From Rozella allomycis CSF55 (taxonomy: Eukaryota; Rozellomycota), in NCBI GenBank assembly GCA_000442015.1, contig KE560350.1:1-28911 (forward strand): a stretch of DNA of 28,911 bases. Direction: 5' to 3'. The translations under genes and the position numbers were made by a program. Positions 22,741 to 28,911 of this stretch are shown here, piece after piece. The notes under the pieces were generated by a model that saw only the letters and a program-made list of their open reading frames with translations, had not been told where the DNA came from and made no database searches. The stretch's first letter is position 1, and every line of letters begins with the position of its first letter.

Positions 22741-24060
22741 ATGTTTAAATTTACCCCGCATGCCGATGGCAGAAATGATGGAAATAATGAAGGAAGCCAT
22801 ATACTTCTACAATTAGAGGAACACCATGACGATTTAGTATGTTTTATAGCATAATTTATTCTAGACGTATACTTCAGATTCTACAGTGGCAGCTGAAGAC
22901 AATTTGAAAGAGAAACCTGTCTATCCGTGTTTTATGACTCATTCAGAGTTTATGGATGTATTAAATCAAGTGAAACAAGCTATAAAGGAAGGCATTCATC
23001 CTGTTAGAATCAGGCAGGGGTCATCAGGATCCTACTTTGTTCGAAACACATCAGGCGAGATTGTTGGAGTTTTTAAGCCAAAAAATGAGGAGCCTTATGG
23101 TAAGCTTAATCCAAAATGGACAAAATGGCTCCATAAAACTTGCTTGCCCTGTTGCTTTGGACGGAGTTGGTAATGAATAGCGCAGTCATGAATTTAGTCT
23201 TGTTCCTAATTTGGGATACGTCTCAGAAGCGTCTGCAAGTATTGTGGACAGAAGATTAAAGTTGAATATTGTTCCAAGAACTGAAATTGTTGAATTGGCT
23301 TCGGAAGCCTTCTATTATGGGCCAATTGACAGGAGTCAAGCAAAATCCAAGGGATACCCAAATAAAATAGGCTCTTTACAAATATTTCTTAAGGGATTTA
23401 AAAATTCCAATGTTCAAATGAAGAAAATTGCCAATGTTAATTTAACAAAGGAAAGCCAATTAAAATTTCAAACTAATTTTGAAAAACTTGTTATTCTAGA
23501 TTACGTGATAAGAAATACAGGTAAAACTATTTTTACAAAGTAATCTTGATAGAGGATTAGACAATTGGATGATTTATTACGAGCCATTAGAAATGGAAGA
23601 AGATTTGGAAGATAAAACTACCGCAGATATTTACATTACAGCCATAGATCACGGCTTAGCCTTTCCATTTAAACATCCAGATAATTGGAGGTCATATCCA
23701 TTTGGTTGGTACTTTCTATCAGCAGCCAAGGTACCCTTCTCTCAACAAACAATAGACCTGTATTTGCCAATATTAAAGGACAACAAAACTATAACGACAA
23801 TGATAAAAGAATTAAAAGAAGTCGCCAAAGCCGACGCTCATTTCGATAGTAATATTTTTCAGCGTCAGATGGCATTAATGCGCGGGCAAATCCATAACTT
23901 AATTAGAACTTTTGAAGATAGGGGATCTCCTGTTGATTTAGTTCAAAAACCTCTTTTGATGATTCATGAGAGTTCAGATCAAATGAATTCATTATCAGAA
24001 AGGACTCGCAAGAAAATAATTGAATTTGTAAATTCTAATCCATGTTTTTCAAGTTGTTAA
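22741..24060 (+). CDS. PI4K2: Type II phosphatidylinositol 4-kinase
   Basis: Makes PI4P from phosphatidylinositol on Golgi, endosomal or vacuolar membranes (fungal counterpart Lsb6). Exons 22741-22836, 22865-23169, 23198-23520 and 23549-24060 give 411 residues, shorter than human PI4K2A (479) mainly at the N-terminus. Family marks are the G-loop QGSSGSYFV, VFKPKNEEPYGKLNPKWTKW with the Lys that binds ATP, and the cysteine-rich CLPCCFGRSC that is palmitoylated in relatives. LNIVPRTEIVELASEAF, the catalytic-loop DYVIRNTDRGLDNW, ITAIDHGLAFPFKHPDNWR (metal-binding Asp) and QMALMRGQIHNL follow. Intron 3 interrupts the catalytic loop at Thr/Asp and must be 23521-23548 with a TG 3' end to restore DRGLDNW. 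Introns are all 28 nt. It converges with the gene at 24687-24103, the stops being 42 bp apart. Confidence 0.93.
23521..23548 (+). other. Candidate non-canonical GT-TG mini-intron in PI4K2
   Basis: A 28-nt segment begins GTAAAAC and ends ATCTTG. Removing it joins ACA G to AT AGA GGA TTA GAC, which rebuilds the conserved catalytic loop RNTDRGLDNW. The nearest AG options either meet a stop (acceptors at 23540 and 23552) or delete Arg-Gly-Leu from the loop (40-nt intron ending 23560). A sequencing error that removed an AG is the main alternative. Confidence 0.6.
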
Positions 24061-24089
24061 AACGCATAAATTTCATTATCTATAAAATT

Positions 24090-24095
24090 TTTATT
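24090..24095 (-). terminator. AATAAA poly(A) signal of the gene at 24687-24103
   Basis: The minus strand reads AATAAA 7 nt past the stop (24105-24103), within the 42-bp gap to the PI4K2 stop. Confidence 0.5.
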
Positions 24096-24102
24096 AATGA
24101 AT

Positions 24103-24687
24103 TTAAAAACGATACTTGAAAATGATTTTGGAACATTCTACTTTCTTTAATGGAACGGTAGAAGGATAAATTGTGAGTGTTAAAGGCCCTATTGTTGATT
24201 GAACTAATGCTTTTGTAGTGAGTTTAGTCCTTTCTAGAGTCTTTTTAAACTGCAGCACTTGATTTTCTTTATCCCCCTTCTTTGGTGTACAGGAATCGCT
24301 GCTGAGTTTTGTGTAGGCTTTTTTGGGCGGCAAAATGGGAGTCGATGATTTCGGTATCGGCGGTTTTTTAAACTCTGGGGTATTGTATTCTTTATTTCTT
24401 AAATTATTATTTAATAATACATTCAACGCTATATTGTTATTAGTCAGTAGCATTAAAGGTTTTCGCGCTCTTTCACTTCCAAAAGTTTCCTTCTCGTTAT
24501 CTTCAATCTTCCGCCGATTTTTATTCTCTTTACTTACATTTGCGACGCATTTTCTTTGGGGACGATCCACAACTTCTTTGTGATTTATATGTAAAGGAGA
24601 CTCTGCTATTGCTGTATTCGGACGTTGTTTCTTTAGTATTATTATTTTCGAGGGGTTTTCTGATGGTTTCGTTAAAGTATTTGACAT
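24103..24687 (-). CDS. Unknown basic disordered protein with KEN boxes, a D-box and CDK sites
   Basis: Single exon, 194 residues, ATG 24687 directly preceded by an in-frame TGA, so the start is firm. The protein is Lys/Pro/Ser/Thr/Asn-rich and looks largely disordered, with no domain I recognise. It has two KEN boxes (residues 53-55 in SKENKN and 140-142 in DKENQ), a full destruction box RxxLxxxxN at 75-83 (RKPLMLLTN), a strong CDK site TPKK at 134-137 and further SP/TP sites at 30, 103 and 116. An E2F-type element lies 58 bp upstream. Short, fast-evolving APC/C substrates such as securin or sororin carry this kind of motif set. Securins normally have an acidic C-terminus, which this lacks, so I do not assign the name. 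It converges with PI4K2. Confidence 0.7.
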   Translation of the reverse strand: MSNTLTKPSENPSKIIILKKQRPNTAIAESPLHINHKEVVDRPQRKCVANVSKENKNRRKIEDNEKETFGSERARKPLMLLTNNNIALNVLLNNNLRNKEYNTPEFKKPPIPKSSTPILPPKKAYTKLSSDSCTPKKGDKENQVLQFKKTLERTKLTTKALVQSTIGPLTLTIYPSTVPLKKVECSKIIFKYRF

Positions 24688-24744
24688 TCAAAATTGGCGG
24701 TATTCTCAAAACCCCTAGCAATTGCCCGGAATTTACAGAGTAAC

Positions 24745-24756
24745 TTTTCGCGCCAA
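24745..24756. promoter_or_regulatory. E2F/DP-type site upstream of the KEN-box protein gene
   Basis: TTTTCGCGCCAA is a perfect match to the E2F consensus TTTSSCGC read on the plus strand. It stands 58 bp before the ATG at 24687 in otherwise AT-rich DNA. E2F sites drive G1/S-phase genes in animals, plants and early-diverging fungi. I saw no equivalent at the POLE or MCM2 starts. Confidence 0.55.
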
Positions 24757-25858
24757 TTTCTTGGTGTACTTTACAAAAATATAAATCTAAACGAGTTTAT
24801 TTCAGTAGAGAGAATTTAGTATTATATATATTATATGATTTTAACTTTAATACTATAAAGGCACTGTACCTAAATATTATTACGGATAGTTTTGGTTTTG
24901 TGATAACTCTTCATGCGATCATTAGGACTCGCATTTACGTTCCATTTAAGGTCAAAGAGTCAAAGAGAAATAACCATAAGAGAATTTTGTTGGTGAAAGC
25001 CGTTCTTGTATGCGGTAGGAACATTAAATAACATTTTAATTCATAATGAATTATATTAAGTTATTAACCATTTAAAAATAAAAAAACTTAAACTTATGTA
25101 GTTTTATTCATATTTTAAATATTGAGTTCTGTCTCTCCATAGCTTATAGTATCTTAATCCTCATAAATTGAATAGTAATTTTAAAGAATAATGAATAAAA
25201 GAGAAGTCGAATGAGAACGGATTATCTTCGATTGTTTTTCTCAGAATTTATAGTGTAGGTAACTACTAACTTGGTTCTTCCTATAAAAGAATAGAGATCC
25301 GCTAGGATTAAGAGATCCTTTGAGGATGATGACTACTCTCTATGATAATTATTATAAGAAGTGGGATGAGAATCCCTTGTACGACAAGTTCAATTAAATT
25401 TGACATTGAAAAGTTCTATGAAGTGAAAAATTGACAATTTCAAATTAAATTATCGAGCGAGTAATATTAAATAAATATCAATTAGCATTAGCATTTGTGA
25501 TTTGGAAGATTGTACTGCCCACTCCACCAGCATTTTACTTCGATTTATAAAGCACATACCTTTAGACCTTTTCTGGTTAAGGTGTAATAATTTTTGACAC
25601 AAAAAAATTCAATTAATCCTTTTCTCTTAAGTTGAATTACTATTGCAATGACGCTTTATCAGGGCTTAACAACCTCTAAGTACATTTCATTTTGCATGTA
25701 ATTGTCCTTGTTGGTGATAAAATTGTTCCCTGATCTGGCGACAAATAATTTTTAAAATATCTTTTTCATTGTGGTAGTGGTGGTAGGGACCACAATGTTG
25801 CAGGATCTACGAAATTTTCACATTCGAAAACGTGCTCGAGAGGCCCTGGCTTGACAAA
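24757..25858. other. Long intergenic region between divergent genes
   Basis: This 1.1-kb stretch is the longest without a gene. It is AT-rich with many A/T runs and no open frame or protein similarity I can support. Short inverted repeats are present: CTTGT-ACG-ACAAG near 25376-25388, and a better one at 25767-25797 listed separately. It must contain the promoters of the KEN-box gene (left) and the secreted-protein gene (right). Confidence 0.6.
25767..25797 (+). promoter_or_regulatory. Perfect 9-bp inverted repeat upstream of the secreted-protein gene
   Basis: CATTGTGGT (25767-25775) and ACCACAATG (25789-25797) are exact reverse complements around a 13-base G/T-rich loop (AGTGGTGGTAGGG). The element ends 61 bp before the ATG at 25859. 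It could be a dimeric transcription-factor site or a 5' UTR hairpin. Confidence 0.4.
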
Positions 25859-27274
25859 ATGCTACCAACACTCTTTGTGTTACTGTTTCTCGCATGCTAT
25901 TTGGTCAACTGCTACAAGATTATTGTTCCCGTTGTCTACGATAAGGGTACTGGAGTTATAGCAAAATCGGACATTCAAAACATCATCTACCCTGAAACCC
26001 TTAGGAAAGTGTTGCTCGGCAACAATTCAGGGCAAAATTATGTTCATGAAGAGGCCTTAGTATGTTATCGAACGGTTTTCGCGCTTCATTCAGCTTATTC
26101 TTGGCCTACATTTTCAGGGAGCTTAGAGGAGGTCATTGAAAAGTTTAAACAAGTAAAAGTTCCTATAACTGGCAACTACGGGGTTTTTCCATTTCCTGTT
26201 CCATCTACCTTCTATGAGTTGTTTTCATTATCTGAGATCACTCGTATGGAGTTTAGAGGTGAAAATCCAGGAAGTAATGACCACAAATATTCGTATGCTA
26301 TGACAAAAGATCACCCTGATAGAATAAAGTTTCTCGAACAATGGGAAAAGCGCCTCCACAGAGACATGTTGCATCAAATAGCTCTTACATTGTCTGGAAA
26401 GAAAATAGGCGATTTTAGGACGGAATCATTTTTAAACGACCTCATTATCTGGAATTTAAATCATTTGATCAAAATTAGAGACTTTGTCACCGGATTTGAA
26501 TCGCATGGAATAGAATTTTCGGATTTCATTAAGAAATTTGAACCACATGTATTAAGGCTTCAAGTTAATCATGACTCCTATCAGATTATCTTAGAATCTA
26601 TGTATTCGCGAACTCAACTCTTTAAATGGCCTGCCTCGTTAAAGTTTATCAATGAGTTGATTTTATTTGACGGAGAACATTCGTTTGACGTTTTCATAGA
26701 NACCTCGTTAAAGTTTATTAATGAGTTGATTTTATTTGACGGAGAACATTCGTTTGACGTTTTCATAGAAAGAGAGTGGAAGTCAATTGTCAATAATAAG
26801 ATATTGATGTATCATATTTCCTCAATAGGTATGACTTTAGAATCAACTCCTGCAAAATCTGAACAAATATATTCCCTCGATGACAATGCGGCACAAGCTT
26901 GGATAGATCATATTAAGAATGGCTTAAGATACACTTTAATGTCGGGATTCTATAAAGAAGGTCAAGGCATAATTAGTTCCTTGGATGTCATATCACAGGT
27001 TATGGGGAATAATAACGTTCTAAAATACGTCAATTCAAGTGGTCTTACTTCATACATTTATGGCTTACCTACTACTATAATGGAATTTGATGAACATGAT
27101 TTTAATATATATTTTAAATTGGGGAATAAACCTAGTCATACTCTGTACATGTGCGATAATCATGTTCCGCAACTCTGGCTCGATAATTTTCAAAATCCCA
27201 AAGAGTCTTTGAATCACCTCATAAAGCTAATTTATCCTATCGAAGAGCCTAAAGAAGTGATTGATAATAATTAA
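25859..27274 (+). CDS. Unknown secreted or ER-lumenal protein
   Basis: After removing the 69-base duplication at 26701-26769 the gene encodes 448 residues in one exon, unusual among the intron-bearing neighbours. I start at ATG 25859 because MLPTLFVLLFLACYLVNCYK is a textbook signal peptide, with likely cleavage after VNC; the frame upstream has no ATG. There is no second membrane segment and no KDEL/HDEL tail, so export is likely. The body is a mixed alpha/beta sequence rich in aromatic residues and histidines, with GNYGVFPFPVPSTFYELFSL, YAMTKDHPDRIKFLEQWEKR and YIYGLPTTIMEFDEHDFNIY among distinctive stretches. I do not recognise a family. A lineage-specific secreted protein is the best description. 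Confidence 0.75.
   Translation: MLPTLFVLLFLACYLVNCYKIIVPVVYDKGTGVIAKSDIQNIIYPETLRKVLLGNNSGQNYVHEEALVCYRTVFALHSAYSWPTFSGSLEEVIEKFKQVKVPITGNYGVFPFPVPSTFYELFSLSEITRMEFRGENPGSNDHKYSYAMTKDHPDRIKFLEQWEKRLHRDMLHQIALTLSGKKIGDFRTESFLNDLIIWNLNHLIKIRDFVTGFESHGIEFSDFIKKFEPHVLRLQVNHDSYQIILESMYSRTQLFKWPASLKFINELILFDGEHSFDVFIXTSLKFINELILFDGEHSFDVFIEREWKSIVNNKILMYHISSIGMTLESTPAKSEQIYSLDDNAAQAWIDHIKNGLRYTLMSGFYKEGQGIISSLDVISQVMGNNNVLKYVNSSGLTSYIYGLPTTIMEFDEHDFNIYFKLGNKPSHTLYMCDNHVPQLWLDNFQNPKESLNHLIKLIYPIEEPKEVIDNN
26634..26769. repeat. Single-N contig join with duplicated flanks (gap 8)
   Basis: N at 26701 separates 26634-26700 from 26703-26769, 67-bp copies with one C/T difference. The insert is 69 bases long, so the literal sequence still reads through in frame with an artificial repeat of 23 codons. 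Confidence 0.85.
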
Positions 27275-27577
27275 TAAAGTCAAATAATAAATATCTATTA
27301 CAATAATTAAAATCAACAACCCGTTTAATAACCGGTTGGAAATCCATTTCTGTAATCATCTGTAAATTAAATACCTGTAAACAATATACGTCGCTCAAGC
27401 ATATATCAAAGAATCNGGAAGAGCCTCAAAGAAGTGATTGATAATAATTAATAAAGTCCAGTAATAAATATCTATTACAATAATTAAAATCAACAACCCG
27501 TTTAATAACTGTTTTAAATCCATTTCTATTAAATACCTGTAAACAATATACGTCGCTCAAGCATATATCAAAGAATC
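27242..27577. repeat. Single-N contig join with duplicated flanks (gap 9)
   Basis: N at 27416 separates 27242-27415 (174 bp) from 27418-27577 (160 bp). The copies match except for a few substitutions and indels, including about 16 bp in the non-coding part and one extra C in the last codons of the secreted-protein gene. The stop region of that gene is therefore present twice; the second copy would end the protein slightly earlier. Confidence 0.85.
27273..27278 (+). terminator. AATAAA poly(A) signal overlapping the stop of the secreted-protein gene
   Basis: AATAAA shares its first two bases with the TAA stop at 27272-27274. Confidence 0.5.
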
Positions 27578-27627
27578 TGTGAAAGGGGCTAAGTCTGAAT
27601 TTCAGAATATTTTTTGTTTTGCTCAAA

Positions 27628-28485
27628 ATGAATTTGGATTCTGGAAAGGGCACTACTGCTGATAAAAACAATCTATTAACACTATTTGTTACCAATTTTG
27701 GAACAGGTATTTTCGAAACAGAGCTCGAAAATTTGTTCTCCCCGTTCGGAAAAGTACTCTATACCTTGATACATATTAGTTAACCAATATAGATTTATTA
27801 CGTGAATATGACACTGGCATCTCTAAAGGTTATGCCTTTGTTACGTATTCCGCTGCGGAAGAAGCAGAAGAAGCCAGATCCAATCTGAACGGCCATGAAA
27901 TTGCAGAAGGGTTACGTCTAAGAGTCGAGATTGTAATTTATAGTTTCCTACTTACACTAGTCAAAGCGTGGAAGACCTCGTACACCTGTGTTTAAAAAGG
28001 AATCACATCGTGGCAAATCTACTGGTGGCGATCATTATGCTCCACCTCCTAAATCACAAAAAAATCCGCCTTTATTAGGCAAAAATAAAACTAAAGGCCG
28101 AAAGAGAAAATTAGAAACTAAGAAGAATAAAGGTGGACGTGCCTCAAAAAGAACTCCTCATCAACAGCATGAATCAGCAGCACCAGCTTCAGAGTATATG
28201 TATACCCCTCAACAAAATGCACAGCCTTTTGGGTATAATTCATACTATTCTAACCAAGTTGGCCAACATGCTTGGATGCATCATATGACCATGCCTCCTG
28301 CGTCCTACACGCAAGTGCCCAATAATCGATATAATGGGCCTACTCAAAGGAGAGCTGATTATTCTCAAAGCCCTTTTTACTCACCTAACCAAAATCCGGT
28401 GGGTCAAAACGCATTCTATCAACAAGGAGTATCGTCATACCCCTTTATGTATTCTCAAGGAGGCCAAAATAACCAGAATAGCTAA
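27628..28485 (+). CDS. RRM RNA-binding protein with AT-hook and Gln/Asn/Tyr-rich tail
   Basis: Exons 27628-27753, 27780-27932 and 27961-28485 (introns 26 and 28 nt) give 267 residues. A single RRM spans about residues 18-93, with RNP2 LFVTNF (19-24) and RNP1 KGYAFVTY (58-65). Its end, LRLRVEISKRG followed by RPRTPVFKK, resembles the layout just after the RRM of Tra2-type splicing factors (RVDxSITKRxHTPTP), but no RS domains are present. KRGRPR (95-100) is also a canonical AT-hook core. Basic patches with GRKRKLETKKNKGG look like nuclear localisation signals. The last 90 residues are rich in Gln, Asn, Tyr, Ser and Pro and look prion-like. Likely a nuclear splicing or RNA-processing factor. It converges with the next gene, the stops being 17 bp apart. 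Confidence 0.85.
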
Positions 28486-28489
28486 CATT

Positions 28490-28495
28490 TTTATT
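28490..28495 (-). terminator. AATAAA poly(A) signal of the membrane-protein gene at the right edge
   Basis: The minus strand reads AATAAA 7 nt past the stop (28505-28503) and only 4 nt beyond the stop of the convergent RRM gene. Confidence 0.5.
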
Positions 28496-28502
28496 CATAA
28501 AA

Positions 28503-28911
28503 TCATTCTATTTTATCGGCCTTCATAATAACATTTATGCGATGAACTATTTCTTTTGAGAGAAGGATTCCAATCATAAAAACGAATATTATCGCTGGAA
28601 TTAATTGAGCAACAGTATAAGGTATTATTCCGGCAACTTTCTGATCATAAATCACGTCAAAAAGAGCTACTCTTTTATCTATTGTTCCCCTATAAGTTTT
28701 GGCCACAACCCCAGTAAATTCAAAAGACACTTCTAGTATCAATTCACTATTCCAATTCACAACTCTCATCGTAAAATTCAAAGGAATCTAATCGTTACGA
28801 CTAGACAATTTTACGTAGGCTGGATAGCATATTCGAATTTCAGCACTAAATGGATTCAGTGTTCTAATGTATAAGGGTGAATTCGTACTGTTCACCAGCA
28901 TTCTCGTATGA
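28503..28911 (-). CDS. C-terminal part of an unknown single-pass or multi-pass membrane protein
   Basis: The 5' end is outside the window. From the edge the frame reads NSPLYIRTLNPFSAEIRICY, crosses a 27-nt intron (28814-28788, GTAAAA to TAG), then continues IPLNFTMRVVNWNSELILEV and on to the stop at 28505-28503. A hydrophobic segment, IPYTVAQLIPAIIFVFMIGI, is followed by a short basic tail (SKEIVHRINVIMKADKIE). The beta-rich part before it looks lumenal or extracellular, so a type I or C-terminally anchored topology is plausible. I do not recognise the family; a ciliary transition-zone protein was considered but the motifs do not support it. Confidence 0.6.

Noticed and set aside
23521-23560. 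A 40-nt GT-AG intron in PI4K2
   Set aside because: It keeps the frame but deletes Arg-Gly-Leu from the conserved catalytic loop and is far longer than its neighbours. It remains the main fallback if TG is not real.
24530-24721. Overlapping minus-strand frame starting near 24721
   Set aside because: It begins at a non-ATG codon, overlaps the longer KEN-box frame and lacks motifs.
24757-25858. Possible transposon, retroelement or virus remnant in the long intergenic region
   Set aside because: No terminal repeats, target-site duplications, integrase, reverse transcriptase or capsid-like frames are visible here or elsewhere in the window.
1-28911. CRISPR arrays, bacterial operons or ribosome binding sites
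   Set aside because: Spliced genes, poly(A) signals and the gene content are eukaryotic; no spaced direct repeats are present.

Overview
The window is a gene-dense, AT-rich stretch of a eukaryotic nuclear genome. It holds ten recognisable or clearly real protein genes, one partial tRNA gene, two intact-looking orphan genes or fragments, and no mobile element that I can see. The gene set includes a soluble (ADCY10-type) adenylyl cyclase, DNA polymerase epsilon, MCM2, UTP23, the SNARE USE1, a YIPF6-type Golgi protein and a type II PI 4-kinase. Together with the compact layout and very small introns, this suggests a unicellular opisthokont. A zoosporic early-diverging fungus such as Rozella or another cryptomycete would fit, but that placement is inference.

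Layout. 1-40 (-): 5' half of tRNA-Gly(UCC). 125-4982 (+): soluble adenylyl cyclase. 5849-8233 (+): WD40-like protein. 8315-9125 (-): UTP23. 9268-17471 (-): DNA polymerase epsilon catalytic subunit. 17741-18597 (+): USE1. 18694-21545 (+): MCM2. 21616-22422 (+): YIPF6-like. 22460-22675 (+): unassigned coding-like fragment. 22741-24060 (+): PI4K2. 24103-24687 (-): unknown basic protein with cell-cycle degrons and an E2F-type site upstream. 25859-27274 (+): unknown secreted protein. 27628-28485 (+): RRM protein with an AT-hook. 28503-28911 (-): C-terminal part of an unknown membrane protein, running off the right edge.

Three genome-wide habits are visible. First, I place 46 introns by homology and reading frame. 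All but one (34 nt) are 26-30 nt long and 45 begin GTA. Two, in USE1 and PI4K2, fit only if the 3' end is TG instead of AG. Second, AATAAA overlaps or closely follows the stop codon of many genes, so 3' UTRs must be tiny. Third, nine single N characters are each flanked by two near-identical copies of 67-317 bp. These look like unmerged allelic contig ends, so the apparent tandem duplications (mostly inside POLE) are assembly artefacts. Collapsing them restores a continuous frame in every affected gene.

Functionally, the centre groups DNA replication genes (POLE, MCM2) around a secretory-pathway SNARE, followed by two more Golgi or endosomal membrane-trafficking genes (YIPF6, PI4K2). The most interesting unknowns are the candidate APC/C substrate at 24.1-24.7 kb and the two candidate GT-TG mini-introns.
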